Of a stretch of DNA of 64,000 nucleotides, positions 55,801 through 63,675 are shown one piece after another. Source of the DNA: Alteromonas macleodii ATCC 27126. GTDB taxonomy: Bacteria > Pseudomonadota > Gammaproteobacteria > Enterobacterales > Alteromonadaceae. The notes below the pieces were generated by a model that was not told the origin of the DNA, did not search any database, and was given only the letters and a program-made list of their open reading frames with translations. Made by a program: the position numbers and the translations under genes. Where the stretch lies: the NCBI RefSeq assembly GCF_000172635.2, contig NC_018632.1, positions 1,054,001 to 1,118,000 of the forward strand, read 5' to 3'. How positions within the stretch are numbered: position 1 is the stretch's first letter; each line of letters begins with the position of its first letter.

Positions 55801-56224
55801 AAATGATTTGAGATTGCAGGACGCTCAGGTTCATCGAATTGCTTTTGTCATAAAAGATCCTAAAATTTTGACTGATTTGTTATTGAGAAAGGTTTCATAC
55901 CCACCATTCACCATAATTTTCTTTCCATTTGATATTGAAGAAAAATTAAGGAGAGCCTTTTTTAGCGCAATAACTATTCTCACTAGCAGTGAACATGTTA
56001 AATTGGCTATCCCAAAAAACATTTCAAATGTATGGGGGAAGCTGGTATTTAACGGTTTATCAAAGCTAAATTTGAAGAAATTAAATGTATATGAATCAGA
56101 TTACCTGTTAATTTTTTCAGATGTTATTCTTAGGGAAGATGACCTATTAAATGGAGTTGGTGATAGGTTTCAATTTATACCTAATGCCACGCACTCCTTT
56201 CTTTATGAGAAAGTAATGCAATAA
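52880..56224 (+). CDS. Maf-type (DUF115) flagellin glycosyltransferase with duplicated N-terminal unit
   Basis: The 1,114-residue protein has the Maf/DUF115 core near residues 535-700 (VFIIGNGPSLDTLMP, SCGTALQALYKNNITPDFHAEIEN, LYLLGIDLGF). Maf proteins attach nonulosonic acid (pseudaminic or legionaminic type) to flagellin before export. The N-terminal unit appears twice, at about residues 85-135 and 345-400 (LPREIEVLVVFGLGLGQHL against LPDEVRALLLFGIGAGYKL, preceded by GKAFYGHD and SALYGDSP). The product is longer than the usual 600-900 residues. A C-terminal helical and poorly conserved part follows. The gene is visibly AT-rich. It is 2 bases after the fliT-position gene. Confidence 0.88.
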   Translation: MLKDIKYFIDQDTERQEQLEVSWSNKIKENRLASLDVFKQTMPNIYQVLNSAKEYPESVFVNKEGELDIVNISTGKAFYGHDVNKSISNHLERFSANPHVVSFNSSSKVESLPREIEVLVVFGLGLGQHLIPLLQNYKIKHLVIYEPNLGYLDCSLSSGIWKQVFEIAAVKKTGVYLQTQLEPRRILVEFGELYDFSPFRHIYVYQHYHSELFDNTIAYLSTVTLNELGSMLRRPLLKRTHVDSLVPWPPIVRSREWSDEHLNEKRYQKNLEIFSLFFPDIANEFRQYKANKWKPLANASGEVNIFHIETNSALYGDSPVDMEHEAYNAFVKAPTKERLALTSKQGKSYSHSHQRMVKKIEKLFKGLSADEESLPDEVRALLLFGIGAGYKLQELYSNFEIDSLFICEPNRDFFYASLYAIDWNTIFTKANECNKRIYLNIGDDGSNLAKDLLTQLHAIGTHIIESMYFSQGYDNEKLKPAINNLHEELRGIIALGEYFDYSRYDVAHAKWAIENGVRIFDKSQQEPLVNELAETPVFIIGNGPSLDTLMPTIVAKKEKAIIISCGTALQALYKNNITPDFHAEIENCRATFDWAVRIGDIEFLKTVNLISCCGVHPDTIGLYKDTFLSMKEGAASTEIIKELLNDFNYPELKFAYPTVANFAINFALSAGFKQLYLLGIDLGFVDDKYHHSQYSGYYENGLELYSYATRANSSLLVRGNFRPYVSTKYEFNLARKVLEKAISAFPKADVFNLNDGAFIDGALSLSPDEVLTLSSSDDKKRALDWVINKAHNPILDKSFKSKFDTRFNNAMLINEVQGFTNLLFNEGITKERIKRLVELQREFVVDSFLNRHSIFLYYYNGSVNYINGILSKLLCLRNEFYFNEKASFVLNVWKKFIEDTLVSLSIYPDEFDAVTTFTLDRQKKALKNFLNEKRINFYSKTSSEVDGFYKRNVLKSFQDEKNTLNYQIEVLHDLNDLRLQDAQVHRIAFVIKDPKILTDLLLRKVSYPPFTIIFFPFDIEEKLRRAFFSAITILTSSEHVKLAIPKNISNVWGKLVFNGLSKLNLKKLNVYESDYLLIFSDVILREDDLLNGVGDRFQFIPNATHSFLYEKVMQ

Positions 56225-56511
56225 CATTGTCTTTTGATAATGTACATTCATCGAAGTACTTAAATGAAATGTCACTTTGACTAGTTTTATTAGGCCTTTC
56301 CCCAGAGATTTCGACGAAAATATTACTGATGAATATGAATGCTAGATAAAATTTTATATATCAGGTCAAAAGTTATAGATAATAGAATCTGCTTTAAAAT
56401 AACACCTGCTTTCACAATCAAAACAACATTATATGATGTTGAGTTAACAGAGCTTGGTACAAGCTTATAGACTAAACAAAAATATTGAAAAGTAAACAAA
56501 GAGCTTTCGCG
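56225..56511. other. AT-rich gap between the Maf gene and the GT2 gene
   Basis: These 287 bases show no convincing reading frame, terminator or promoter that I can support. They separate the flagellar operon from the glycan genes. Confidence 0.6.
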
Positions 56512-57645
56512 ATGTCTCACTCACCCAAGATATCAATCATAGTGCCCTGTTATAATCACGCGAATTTTTTGCCAGCAAGGCTGAAATCTATTTCAAAACA
56601 AAGCTTTACGGATTTTGAAATTATTTTGCTAGACGACGCAAGTTCGGACAACAGCCAAGCAGTTTTACATCAGTTTGCCGGACAAGAACCCCGAGTTTCT
56701 GTCACTGATTTTAACTCTGACAACAGCGGTTGTGTTAACGACCAATGGATTAAAGGAGTCAACCTAGCCAAAGGAAAGTACATTTGGATTGCGGAAAGTG
56801 ATGATGTTTCAGATTCCGAGTTTCTAGAGGTAATGATAGCGCAATTTGAAAAAGCGCCGCAAATCGGTATGGCCTACTGTGACTCAATGATTATTGATGA
56901 GTCAGGAAAAGCGCTATTCAGGTACGATTTTAGTTGTGAGGATTATATCAGCCGCTGGCATCAGGATTTTGTAATGGACGGTAAATCATTTATTAGAGAT
57001 CATCTGGTCTTTAAAAATGTGATACCGAATGTTAGTTCTGCTTTGTTTAAAACAGAGTGTCTGAGAGCGGCCCTGAACAAGCATAATATGAAATATTGTG
57101 GTGATTGGTATTGTTACGCGCGATTGTTATCGAATTCTGCCGTGGCCTACGTTCACAGACCGCTTAACTTATTCAGAGCACATATTCAGTCAACGCGATG
57201 GCACGACCAGCATAGTTACAAATTAGCGCTCGTTGAAAAAAAAATTATCCTTAAAGAAATTAGAAATATGGGTATTCCCGGAGCTCTCGAGAGCATTTCA
57301 AAGTCGTACCGGAGAATGTTTAAAAACCGGCATAAGTTTAAACGGATTGGAAGGCTTTACAGTAAACTGGATACCATTATTAAGCACAATACTCGAGTGG
57401 CGCTTTATGGTTATAACGATATTGCTGAATACTTGATCCTTGGTTTTTATCCGCGAGTCCTGTTTTCTGTAATCTTTGATAAGGCTAAAGCTGGCACTGA
57501 GACGCATGGTGTACCCGTAATCACCCTGTCAGAATCAGCGCTAGATGATATTGACGTGGTTGCAATTTGCTCATTCGCATATAAAGATGAAATGCGGATT
57601 TCACTAGATAATTTGCAGTTTTCCGGTGACATTATTACGATTTAA
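56512..57645 (+). CDS. GT2 glycosyltransferase with C-terminal Rossmann-like module
   Basis: Residues about 1-240 of this 377-residue protein are a GT-A family 2 glycosyltransferase (KISIIVPCYNHANFLPARL, ILLDDASSDNS, WIAESDDVSDSEFL, where the DD is the nucleotide-sugar metal site). After a linker, the last about 95 residues form a different unit (VALYGYNDIAEYLILGF, IFDKAKAGTETHGVPVITL, DIDVVAICSF) that looks like a small Rossmann fold and recurs in two nearby enzymes. The frame could open at TTG 56485, but ATG 56512 (MSHSPKISIIVPC) is the normal family start. The sugar transferred is unknown; the gene is probably part of flagellin or other surface glycan synthesis. Confidence 0.85.
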   Translation: MSHSPKISIIVPCYNHANFLPARLKSISKQSFTDFEIILLDDASSDNSQAVLHQFAGQEPRVSVTDFNSDNSGCVNDQWIKGVNLAKGKYIWIAESDDVSDSEFLEVMIAQFEKAPQIGMAYCDSMIIDESGKALFRYDFSCEDYISRWHQDFVMDGKSFIRDHLVFKNVIPNVSSALFKTECLRAALNKHNMKYCGDWYCYARLLSNSAVAYVHRPLNLFRAHIQSTRWHDQHSYKLALVEKKIILKEIRNMGIPGALESISKSYRRMFKNRHKFKRIGRLYSKLDTIIKHNTRVALYGYNDIAEYLILGFYPRVLFSVIFDKAKAGTETHGVPVITLSESALDDIDVVAICSFAYKDEMRISLDNLQFSGDIITI

Positions 57646-57695
57646 TTGAGCATCTTTCTGTTTCGGCATTGTAGTGTCGTTTTCAGAGGGGGTCT

Positions 57696-58844
57696 ATGTT
57701 CGTGGAGTTCTTGATGTCTGAAAATCAGTTAACCGTTGTGCTTGGGATGCACCGTTCCGGCACAAGCTTAGTGACTAGCTTTGTCGAAGCAATGGGGTTT
57801 ATGTGTGGGAAATATCCCATGAAGCCCAGCAAAGATAATCCCAATGGGTATTGGGAGGATGAAAAGATTGTTGCAATTAACGATAACTTATTAGCATCAT
57901 TGGGGTACTACTGGTATTCGCTGGTATGGATAACACCAGCAAGACTCAAGCAAAGTGATCGGTATGAAGCGCTGCGTACTGAAGCGGTAAGCTATCTACG
58001 TGAACTATTTGCAGAACACAAAAAAGTAGCTTTAAAAGACCCCCGCATGTGTATATTGTTGCCGTTTTGGGTAGAGGTGTTCTCTGCGATAGACGCGGAC
58101 ATTAACATTGTTCTGGTCAAGCGTAACGCGGAGTCAACGGCCAGTTCATTAGTTAAACGAGATCACTTAGACTACGAATATGCCTCCCAGCTTATTTATT
58201 TGCACTGGGCGTCGATTGTACAGTTTTTGCCTTCCAGTTATGAACGGTTCCTCATTCAATACGAGGATGTCAAACACAATGAAAAGGCGGTGAGGGAATC
58301 GTTGATGATATACCTTGATGTAGTATCCTGCGTTCAGCGTCTTTTATTTGAAAATGATCTGGAACATCATGCAGTAACAACCGAGCCTAATTACGGCTTT
58401 TGTTGGCAGGGTAAAATGTTGCGGGATTTCCCTAATGCTGAGGTGGACGAAAGCAGAATTAAATCGCTTAAACACTTTTATCACGCACTAAATGTCGCCT
58501 ACTTGCATCCCATGCATCAAAAATATGTCATTAATGAAATTAAAACTATTGCCGATATTTTTAAGTATGAACGAGTCGTTTTATATGGCGCGAGTGAGCT
58601 TACGTCCTTGTTAATTGGGCAGCTATCTGATTCAATTGTGATTGCAGTTGATCGCGCAGCAACAGAAGAGCAGGACGTTAAACGCTATGGCTTTGTATTT
58701 CAGCCTCCCCAAAATCTTGCAGAAGTTAAACACGATGTGATCTTAGTTGGTGTAACCGGGCGACAATCCGAAGTATCTAGTTATCTTCGCCAGCTTTCCA
58801 GCAAACCTATTGTTTTTATGGAAACGTTGTTGTTCAAACCATAA
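57696..58844 (+). CDS. Sulfotransferase-family protein with C-terminal Rossmann-like module
   Basis: The 382-residue protein starts with a PAPS-binding P-loop (GMHRSGTSLV at 17-26) and NPNGYWED, as in bacterial sulfotransferase-like glycan enzymes. KDPRMC and VKRNAESTASSLVKRD fit the second half of that fold (3'-phosphate-binding Arg/Ser). The last about 100 residues (VVLYGASELTSLLIG, AVDRAATEEQDV, HDVILVGV) match the Rossmann-like tail seen in the GT2 and GT8 genes. ATG 57696 follows AGAGGGGG; ATG 57714 (MSENQ) is possible too. It may add sulfate to a surface glycan. Confidence 0.78.
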   Translation: MFVEFLMSENQLTVVLGMHRSGTSLVTSFVEAMGFMCGKYPMKPSKDNPNGYWEDEKIVAINDNLLASLGYYWYSLVWITPARLKQSDRYEALRTEAVSYLRELFAEHKKVALKDPRMCILLPFWVEVFSAIDADINIVLVKRNAESTASSLVKRDHLDYEYASQLIYLHWASIVQFLPSSYERFLIQYEDVKHNEKAVRESLMIYLDVVSCVQRLLFENDLEHHAVTTEPNYGFCWQGKMLRDFPNAEVDESRIKSLKHFYHALNVAYLHPMHQKYVINEIKTIADIFKYERVVLYGASELTSLLIGQLSDSIVIAVDRAATEEQDVKRYGFVFQPPQNLAEVKHDVILVGVTGRQSEVSSYLRQLSSKPIVFMETLLFKP

Positions 58845-59026
58845 ACTTCGCGTTCGCTCTTATTTTAAATTCTGCTTGTGGATAGTGCTGAGCAAATAAT
58901 TAATAAATCATTACGCTGGTGGCGAGTAAGTCTGAAGCGGATACTCAACGATTCTATCACTGGCATCATGGTCCATGCTGAATTAACTATGATTAGTGTC
59001 AGCGTTGATGGAGAGGAATTACAATC

Positions 59027-61192
59027 GTGGAATCCATTGAACAGATAATGGCATCATATCCTTATGATAAAGGTGGAATTACACTTGAAGAGGCTAAAGC
59101 GTTGTCGCGATATGCCGCTGATGTCACACTGGGTGTTATTGTTGAAATTGGTTCATATAAAGGCAAGTCTGCACTAGCTTTTTGTCATGGTGTGCGTTCA
59201 GCTCAATCAGTATCAACAACGCCCATTTATTGCATCGACCCGCACAAGGACTTCATTGGTGAGCTCGGTGGCATTTTCGGTCCTAACGATAGAAAGGACT
59301 TTTTTGAGCTAATGCTGCAGAGTGGCGCTTATCAGGAGGTGAGCTTAGTTAATTTAGAGTCTACGGTGTTGACAAAAGGCTGGGATAAGCCTATTGGGTT
59401 ACTCTTTATTGATGGTGATCACAGGTACGGCTCGGTCAGAGACGATTATCAAAGCTGGTACCCCCATGTGATTGACGGTGGAATTATTGCGTTTGACGAC
59501 AGCAAATTTTTGAGTGGTCAAACACTGGGTTCGGCACAGTTTGTTAATGAACTTATTATCGCTGGGATGCAACCAATCGAAACGGTTGGCAAAATTACGT
59601 TTTTTAGAAAGCCTTGTCAGAAAAGAGAACCCACGTTCACGACCGGTGTGAGAACTCTGCTAGTGTACGCTGAGCGCAATATATTGAGCGGTGGCTTAAT
59701 TCGCTTTGAGCGTTTGGGAAGGCAATTGCGAAAAAGAGGAGTTAATGTAAGTTTCTGCTTTGAAGTCACCGATGGTCCATGGCAACCTGATGGGGTTGAC
59801 GTCGTTTCTGTTGCTGAGGCCAATCAACGAAAGTGGGGAGCAACTCTGATACCTGGTGCGGGTTTTTCTGAGCAGTTCATTACTTTATTAGAATCTAAAC
59901 AAACAGATCAATTCGGGATTCGCATTCAAGCAGTATTAAATGATCGTTCACGCAGGGCACATTTTATTGCAGTTAACCGGGCTTTTAGGCCCGACTGTGT
60001 GTATTTTAATAACTCAGACTGGCAAGACGGCAGTTTTACTGACTTTATTGCCAAACGGTTCAGTGTTATACCAGGCGCTGTGGATTGCGCTCATTTTTAT
60101 CCCTCCATCAAGCCAAAGCCATCGTCACACTTTTACATTGGTATCAGTACTAAATCACTGGAGCGATTGCTGCCGGTTGTGGAGCAATTAGGGCATGGTA
60201 AAGTATTACGTATTATGGGGAATATTCCTCACGCGTTGAAGCAAACTGACTTGTTCAGGGGACTTCAGCAACGTAATGCCATTATCGAAGAAGGGGTAAT
60301 TCCTGAACATGCATTACCGGCGTTCTATCACTCATGCCATTGTGTTGTGCATGTCGAAGAATTTGCCGGTTGGGCTAATACTGCCGCTGAAGCTATGGCG
60401 TGTGGCGTGCCGTTGGTATGCACCAAAGCCGGAACCTCTGCGTTTGCATTGGCAAATAAAACGGCGCTGGTTCTGAACGATTTCTCATCCGAAGCTTGTG
60501 TTAAGGCGATTAAAACCGTCATTGATAAGCCTGAAGAGGCGATTGTCAGAGCTGCTGCCGGGAGAATTCACATTCAGCGCTATGATTGGGACAGTACCTG
60601 CGATGAAATTATTTCACTGTTGCATAATGATGGCCGAGAGCATTATTTACGTATACCTGAACTCAATATGTACGGTAAGTGGCCCGTTGACACCCGCACG
60701 GAGGTGTTGTCAATTATAGAAGAGTTGGTCGAAGGTGCTAGTATTTTGGATGCAGGGTCTGCGGAGGGGTACATTGATCATCAGTTGTTGAAGGCGGGTT
60801 GCCGAAGACTGGATGCGATTGAAATGGATGGTGGCCGGATTTTAACCGCCAGGGCACTCAGTGGTGAAGATTCCCGTGCGACATTCATTCACGCGAGCAT
60901 TGCACCATGGGATGCTTTTTTAGATAAACACGAAGACGATTTACTAGCACAATATGATCTTGTTTTATATTTGGCGGTTCATCAGCATATTCCTAAATCA
61001 GACCAAAAGGCCACGCTTGAAGGGCTGTTAAAACGAGCATCCAACTGGTTTGTTCTTCGCACCCCGGTCCATTATTATCAGGACAATAATTTGATTGATA
61101 CCATCAAGCAACATGGTTTTACTATGTACTCGGAACATCTTTCAGATAATTCCGGTGGTGCTGGGCCTATCAGATTGTATAAGAAGGGCTGA
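59027..61192 (+). CDS. Methyltransferase-glycosyltransferase-methyltransferase fusion
   Basis: This 721-residue protein starts with GTG 59027 behind GAGAGGAATT. Residues about 1-200 are a class I methyltransferase of the Methyltransf_24 type (VEIGSYKGKSALAF, FIDGDHRYGSVRDDYQSW, GGIIAFDD). Residues about 205-535 are a GT4-like GT-B transferase (LSGGLIRFERLGRQLRKRG, the EAMACGVPLV loop near 455); the first Glu of the usual EX7E motif appears to be Ala447. Residues about 565-721 are a second methyltransferase (SILDAGSAEGYIDHQLL, AIEMDGGRIL). It may transfer a sugar and methylate it. Substrates are not known. Confidence 0.85.
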   Translation: MESIEQIMASYPYDKGGITLEEAKALSRYAADVTLGVIVEIGSYKGKSALAFCHGVRSAQSVSTTPIYCIDPHKDFIGELGGIFGPNDRKDFFELMLQSGAYQEVSLVNLESTVLTKGWDKPIGLLFIDGDHRYGSVRDDYQSWYPHVIDGGIIAFDDSKFLSGQTLGSAQFVNELIIAGMQPIETVGKITFFRKPCQKREPTFTTGVRTLLVYAERNILSGGLIRFERLGRQLRKRGVNVSFCFEVTDGPWQPDGVDVVSVAEANQRKWGATLIPGAGFSEQFITLLESKQTDQFGIRIQAVLNDRSRRAHFIAVNRAFRPDCVYFNNSDWQDGSFTDFIAKRFSVIPGAVDCAHFYPSIKPKPSSHFYIGISTKSLERLLPVVEQLGHGKVLRIMGNIPHALKQTDLFRGLQQRNAIIEEGVIPEHALPAFYHSCHCVVHVEEFAGWANTAAEAMACGVPLVCTKAGTSAFALANKTALVLNDFSSEACVKAIKTVIDKPEEAIVRAAAGRIHIQRYDWDSTCDEIISLLHNDGREHYLRIPELNMYGKWPVDTRTEVLSIIEELVEGASILDAGSAEGYIDHQLLKAGCRRLDAIEMDGGRILTARALSGEDSRATFIHASIAPWDAFLDKHEDDLLAQYDLVLYLAVHQHIPKSDQKATLEGLLKRASNWFVLRTPVHYYQDNNLIDTIKQHGFTMYSEHLSDNSGGAGPIRLYKKG

Positions 61193-61198
61193 GTAGGC

Positions 61199-61894
61199 AT
61201 GACTAAGCGGATAGTGGTTTCGTTCCCTAAATCTGGTAGAAGCTGGTTAAGGTATGCACTTGAGTTAACGGAACAGGCTAGTGACATTATTTTCTGTCAT
61301 GACGAGTTTGAATATAACGATAGCTCGAAGCCACCGCTGAGTTTTGACGTAGATTTACGACTTAAGCGCTACGCTCAGACAGGAGCTAAGCTAGTGTATG
61401 TAGACCGTGACACGCGAGATACTATTGTAAGTTTGTACAATCAGGTTACAGGCCGTTTTGCCGATTTTTTTCATTACAATGATAGCATCTCAGCTTTTAT
61501 TCGAGATGAGTATTTTGGTGTTGATAACCTGATACGATTTCAAAAAATGTGGCGAACCCTTGCCAGTGAGCTGAACTGGTTAATGGTTTGCTACGAAGAG
61601 ATGCATTATGATTTTGAGAATGTATTGACCCGCGTTTGCGAATATTTTGATATTCATGTTTATTCTGAGCGCCTGGCCGACATTTCAGAGCTAGCCTCTT
61701 TTGAAAACATGAAAAAGCTAGAAATAAGTGGAAACTCTCAACGTCCTTGGTTAACCCCAAGAAATGATTTTCCTAAGGTTCGTAAAGGTGTTGTTGGTGG
61801 TTACCGCACGGAGTTAAGCTTAGCTGACATTGAGTTCATAGAACAACGGATGGCATTTTTCGGGGTTGAAACAAATATAAATGATGTTAACTGA
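61199..61894 (+). CDS. Sulfotransferase (Sulfotransfer_1 type)
   Basis: The 231-residue protein has a 5'-phosphosulfate loop (SFPKSGRSWLRYAL, 8-21), the 3'-phosphate-binding region (VDRDTRDTIVSLYNQ) and the C-terminal KVRKGVVGGYRTELS motif, a variant of RKGxxGDW. These are the PAPS-dependent sulfotransferase signatures. It begins 7 bases after the fusion gene and is likely cotranscribed. It is shorter than the first sulfotransferase-like gene and has no Rossmann tail. Likely role: sulfation of a surface or flagellar glycan. Confidence 0.85.
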   Translation: MTKRIVVSFPKSGRSWLRYALELTEQASDIIFCHDEFEYNDSSKPPLSFDVDLRLKRYAQTGAKLVYVDRDTRDTIVSLYNQVTGRFADFFHYNDSISAFIRDEYFGVDNLIRFQKMWRTLASELNWLMVCYEEMHYDFENVLTRVCEYFDIHVYSERLADISELASFENMKKLEISGNSQRPWLTPRNDFPKVRKGVVGGYRTELSLADIEFIEQRMAFFGVETNINDVN

Positions 61895-62581
61895 AAGGGC
61901 TGGGCGAGCGAATAAATTCTTTGTAAGTATTTACGATTAAGCCTAGTACGTCTTTTTAAACTGTTGGTATTTTCTCTTTACGATCAACATTGGCGTTCAT
62001 CTTATCCTGCCGTTTTTGATTCAATAAATAGTGACGGACGCAGCCACAGGTTACTTCGGGTTTGGGCAAGATTTATTGAACAACCATTTTCTCGCATAGT
62101 AACATCGAATAACAAATGAAAACGATTTTCATCGCCCGGTGGGCGCAATGCGCTGTCGAATTGGTTGGCAAACAGTTCGGGTGAGCTAATATAGTCCTTG
62201 TGTAATCCGAAAAGTAAGTGGCTCAAAAATATATGCTGAAGAGCGGTTTAAGGAGGACATTCGTCAGACTCCGTCAGTCAAGTATGATAAATGGATTTTT
62301 TGAGTGGCATCCAGCACGGTTGCCGCTGCATACCTTCGTTCAATATTATTGATGATTTCAATCACGCTGAACTCGAGATAGGTGTCGATTTATCGTTGCC
62401 AAATAGTCGGTTACCCTTTCGTTAGAGCGAATAATTGAATGTCGAGGGAAACTCAGCGGTGGAAATCACATCAATGTTATGGTGTTATCTTTTGAGGGAA
62501 AAGGTCACTGAATTTTTTTTTAGCGAATACTGAAGTTTCAGATAATATTAAACAATTTTCTTATACTAAAGGATTGCAAAA
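61895..62581. other. 687-bp gap, possible decayed gene remnants
   Basis: No complete gene is visible. Two gene-like pieces stand out. A minus-strand frame (62002-62226) begins MSHLLFGLHKDYISSPELF, and a plus-strand piece near 62200-62302 contains AEERFKEDIRQTP, VKYDKWIF and then a stop. The composition is less AT-rich than the following GT8 gene. It may be a scar of past gene exchange. The last 60 bases are AT-rich and may hold the GT8 promoter. Confidence 0.4.
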
Positions 62582-63667
62582 ATGATTAGTGTCGCTTTTT
62601 GCATAGATGATAAGTTTGCACCTTATGCGGCAGTTAGCGTAATTAGTATACTCTCCAATACAAAGTCATTTGTAAATATCTATTTTATAGGGAATTTGTC
62701 AGAGGGAGTTAGAGAGAAACTGCTAACGTTAAAAAATGATAGATCAGCAATGGTTTTTGTGGCTCATAATTTACCTCTTTCGACCATGCCTTTGAGTGAC
62801 CGTTATGTTGAACGGCTAAACAAAATAACATTTGTTAGATATGCTATTGCTGAAGTCTTAACAAAGTTAGACAAAGTCATTTATTTAGATGCTGATGTTT
62901 TGGTTTGTGGAGATATTAAACGTCTATGGGAACAGCCCCTCAAAAAGTCATATGTGGGGGCCGTTTTAGATCACTCATTAATGTCACAGAAGCGACATAT
63001 TACTCTTTCTTTAAAATCAAAATCATATTTCAACGCAGGGGTGTTGCTTGTTGATTTGAAAATTTGGCGCGATAGGAGAATATTTCAATATCTGAGCCGC
63101 ACACATAATACTAGAGAAAGGTGGGAGTATAACGATCAAGACGTTTTAAATGTCGTACTTGATGAGAAAGTACAGTATTTGGGAGCAGATATGAATGTTC
63201 AGACCTATAGTTTGAAGCATATTAATATAAAAGAGCCCCTTATTGTTCATTTTACCGGCCAAGAAAAGCCATGGCATACTTCATCAGTGCACCCTTACAA
63301 AGACCAATATAGAGTGCTGCTTGAATCTGTTCCCTTTAAAAACAACAAGTTATCGCTATATCTTGATAAAGAGGATAGAACAATATTGGCAAGGTTAACT
63401 GCTCAATTTGAAAATGGCGGAAATTTGATCGTTTGGGGAGCGGGAGCTAGAGGTAGACGAATAGTTAAGGCTATAGAGCAAGAGTTTCCGGCTATTGTGA
63501 TTAAACAAGTTGTCGACACTTATCTTATAGGTAAATGTTTTTCATATCCAATTGTCTCTCCAGAAAATATGACAATCGAAGCAATTGATGCTGTTGTTGT
63601 AGCTACGCTTCCTCACAAACAAGACATCAGAAATTTACTACGCGATAAAGCGTTAACCGTTATATAG
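62582..63667 (+). CDS. GT8-family glycosyltransferase with C-terminal Rossmann-like module
   Basis: Residues about 1-260 of this 361-residue protein are a GT8 (LgtC-like) domain with the metal site YLDADVLV (Asp103/Asp105), FNAGVLLVDLKIW, NDQDVLNVVL and HFTGQEKPWH. The last about 90 residues (LIVWGAGARGRRIVKAI, VVDTYLIGKCF, AIDAVVVATLP) match the Rossmann-like tail of the GT2 and sulfotransferase genes. It adds a galactose- or glucose-type sugar by family rule; the acceptor is unknown. The gene is AT-rich. Confidence 0.9.
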   Translation: MISVAFCIDDKFAPYAAVSVISILSNTKSFVNIYFIGNLSEGVREKLLTLKNDRSAMVFVAHNLPLSTMPLSDRYVERLNKITFVRYAIAEVLTKLDKVIYLDADVLVCGDIKRLWEQPLKKSYVGAVLDHSLMSQKRHITLSLKSKSYFNAGVLLVDLKIWRDRRIFQYLSRTHNTRERWEYNDQDVLNVVLDEKVQYLGADMNVQTYSLKHINIKEPLIVHFTGQEKPWHTSSVHPYKDQYRVLLESVPFKNNKLSLYLDKEDRTILARLTAQFENGGNLIVWGAGARGRRIVKAIEQEFPAIVIKQVVDTYLIGKCFSYPIVSPENMTIEAIDAVVVATLPHKQDIRNLLRDKALTVI

Positions 63668-63675
63668 GAAGTTGT

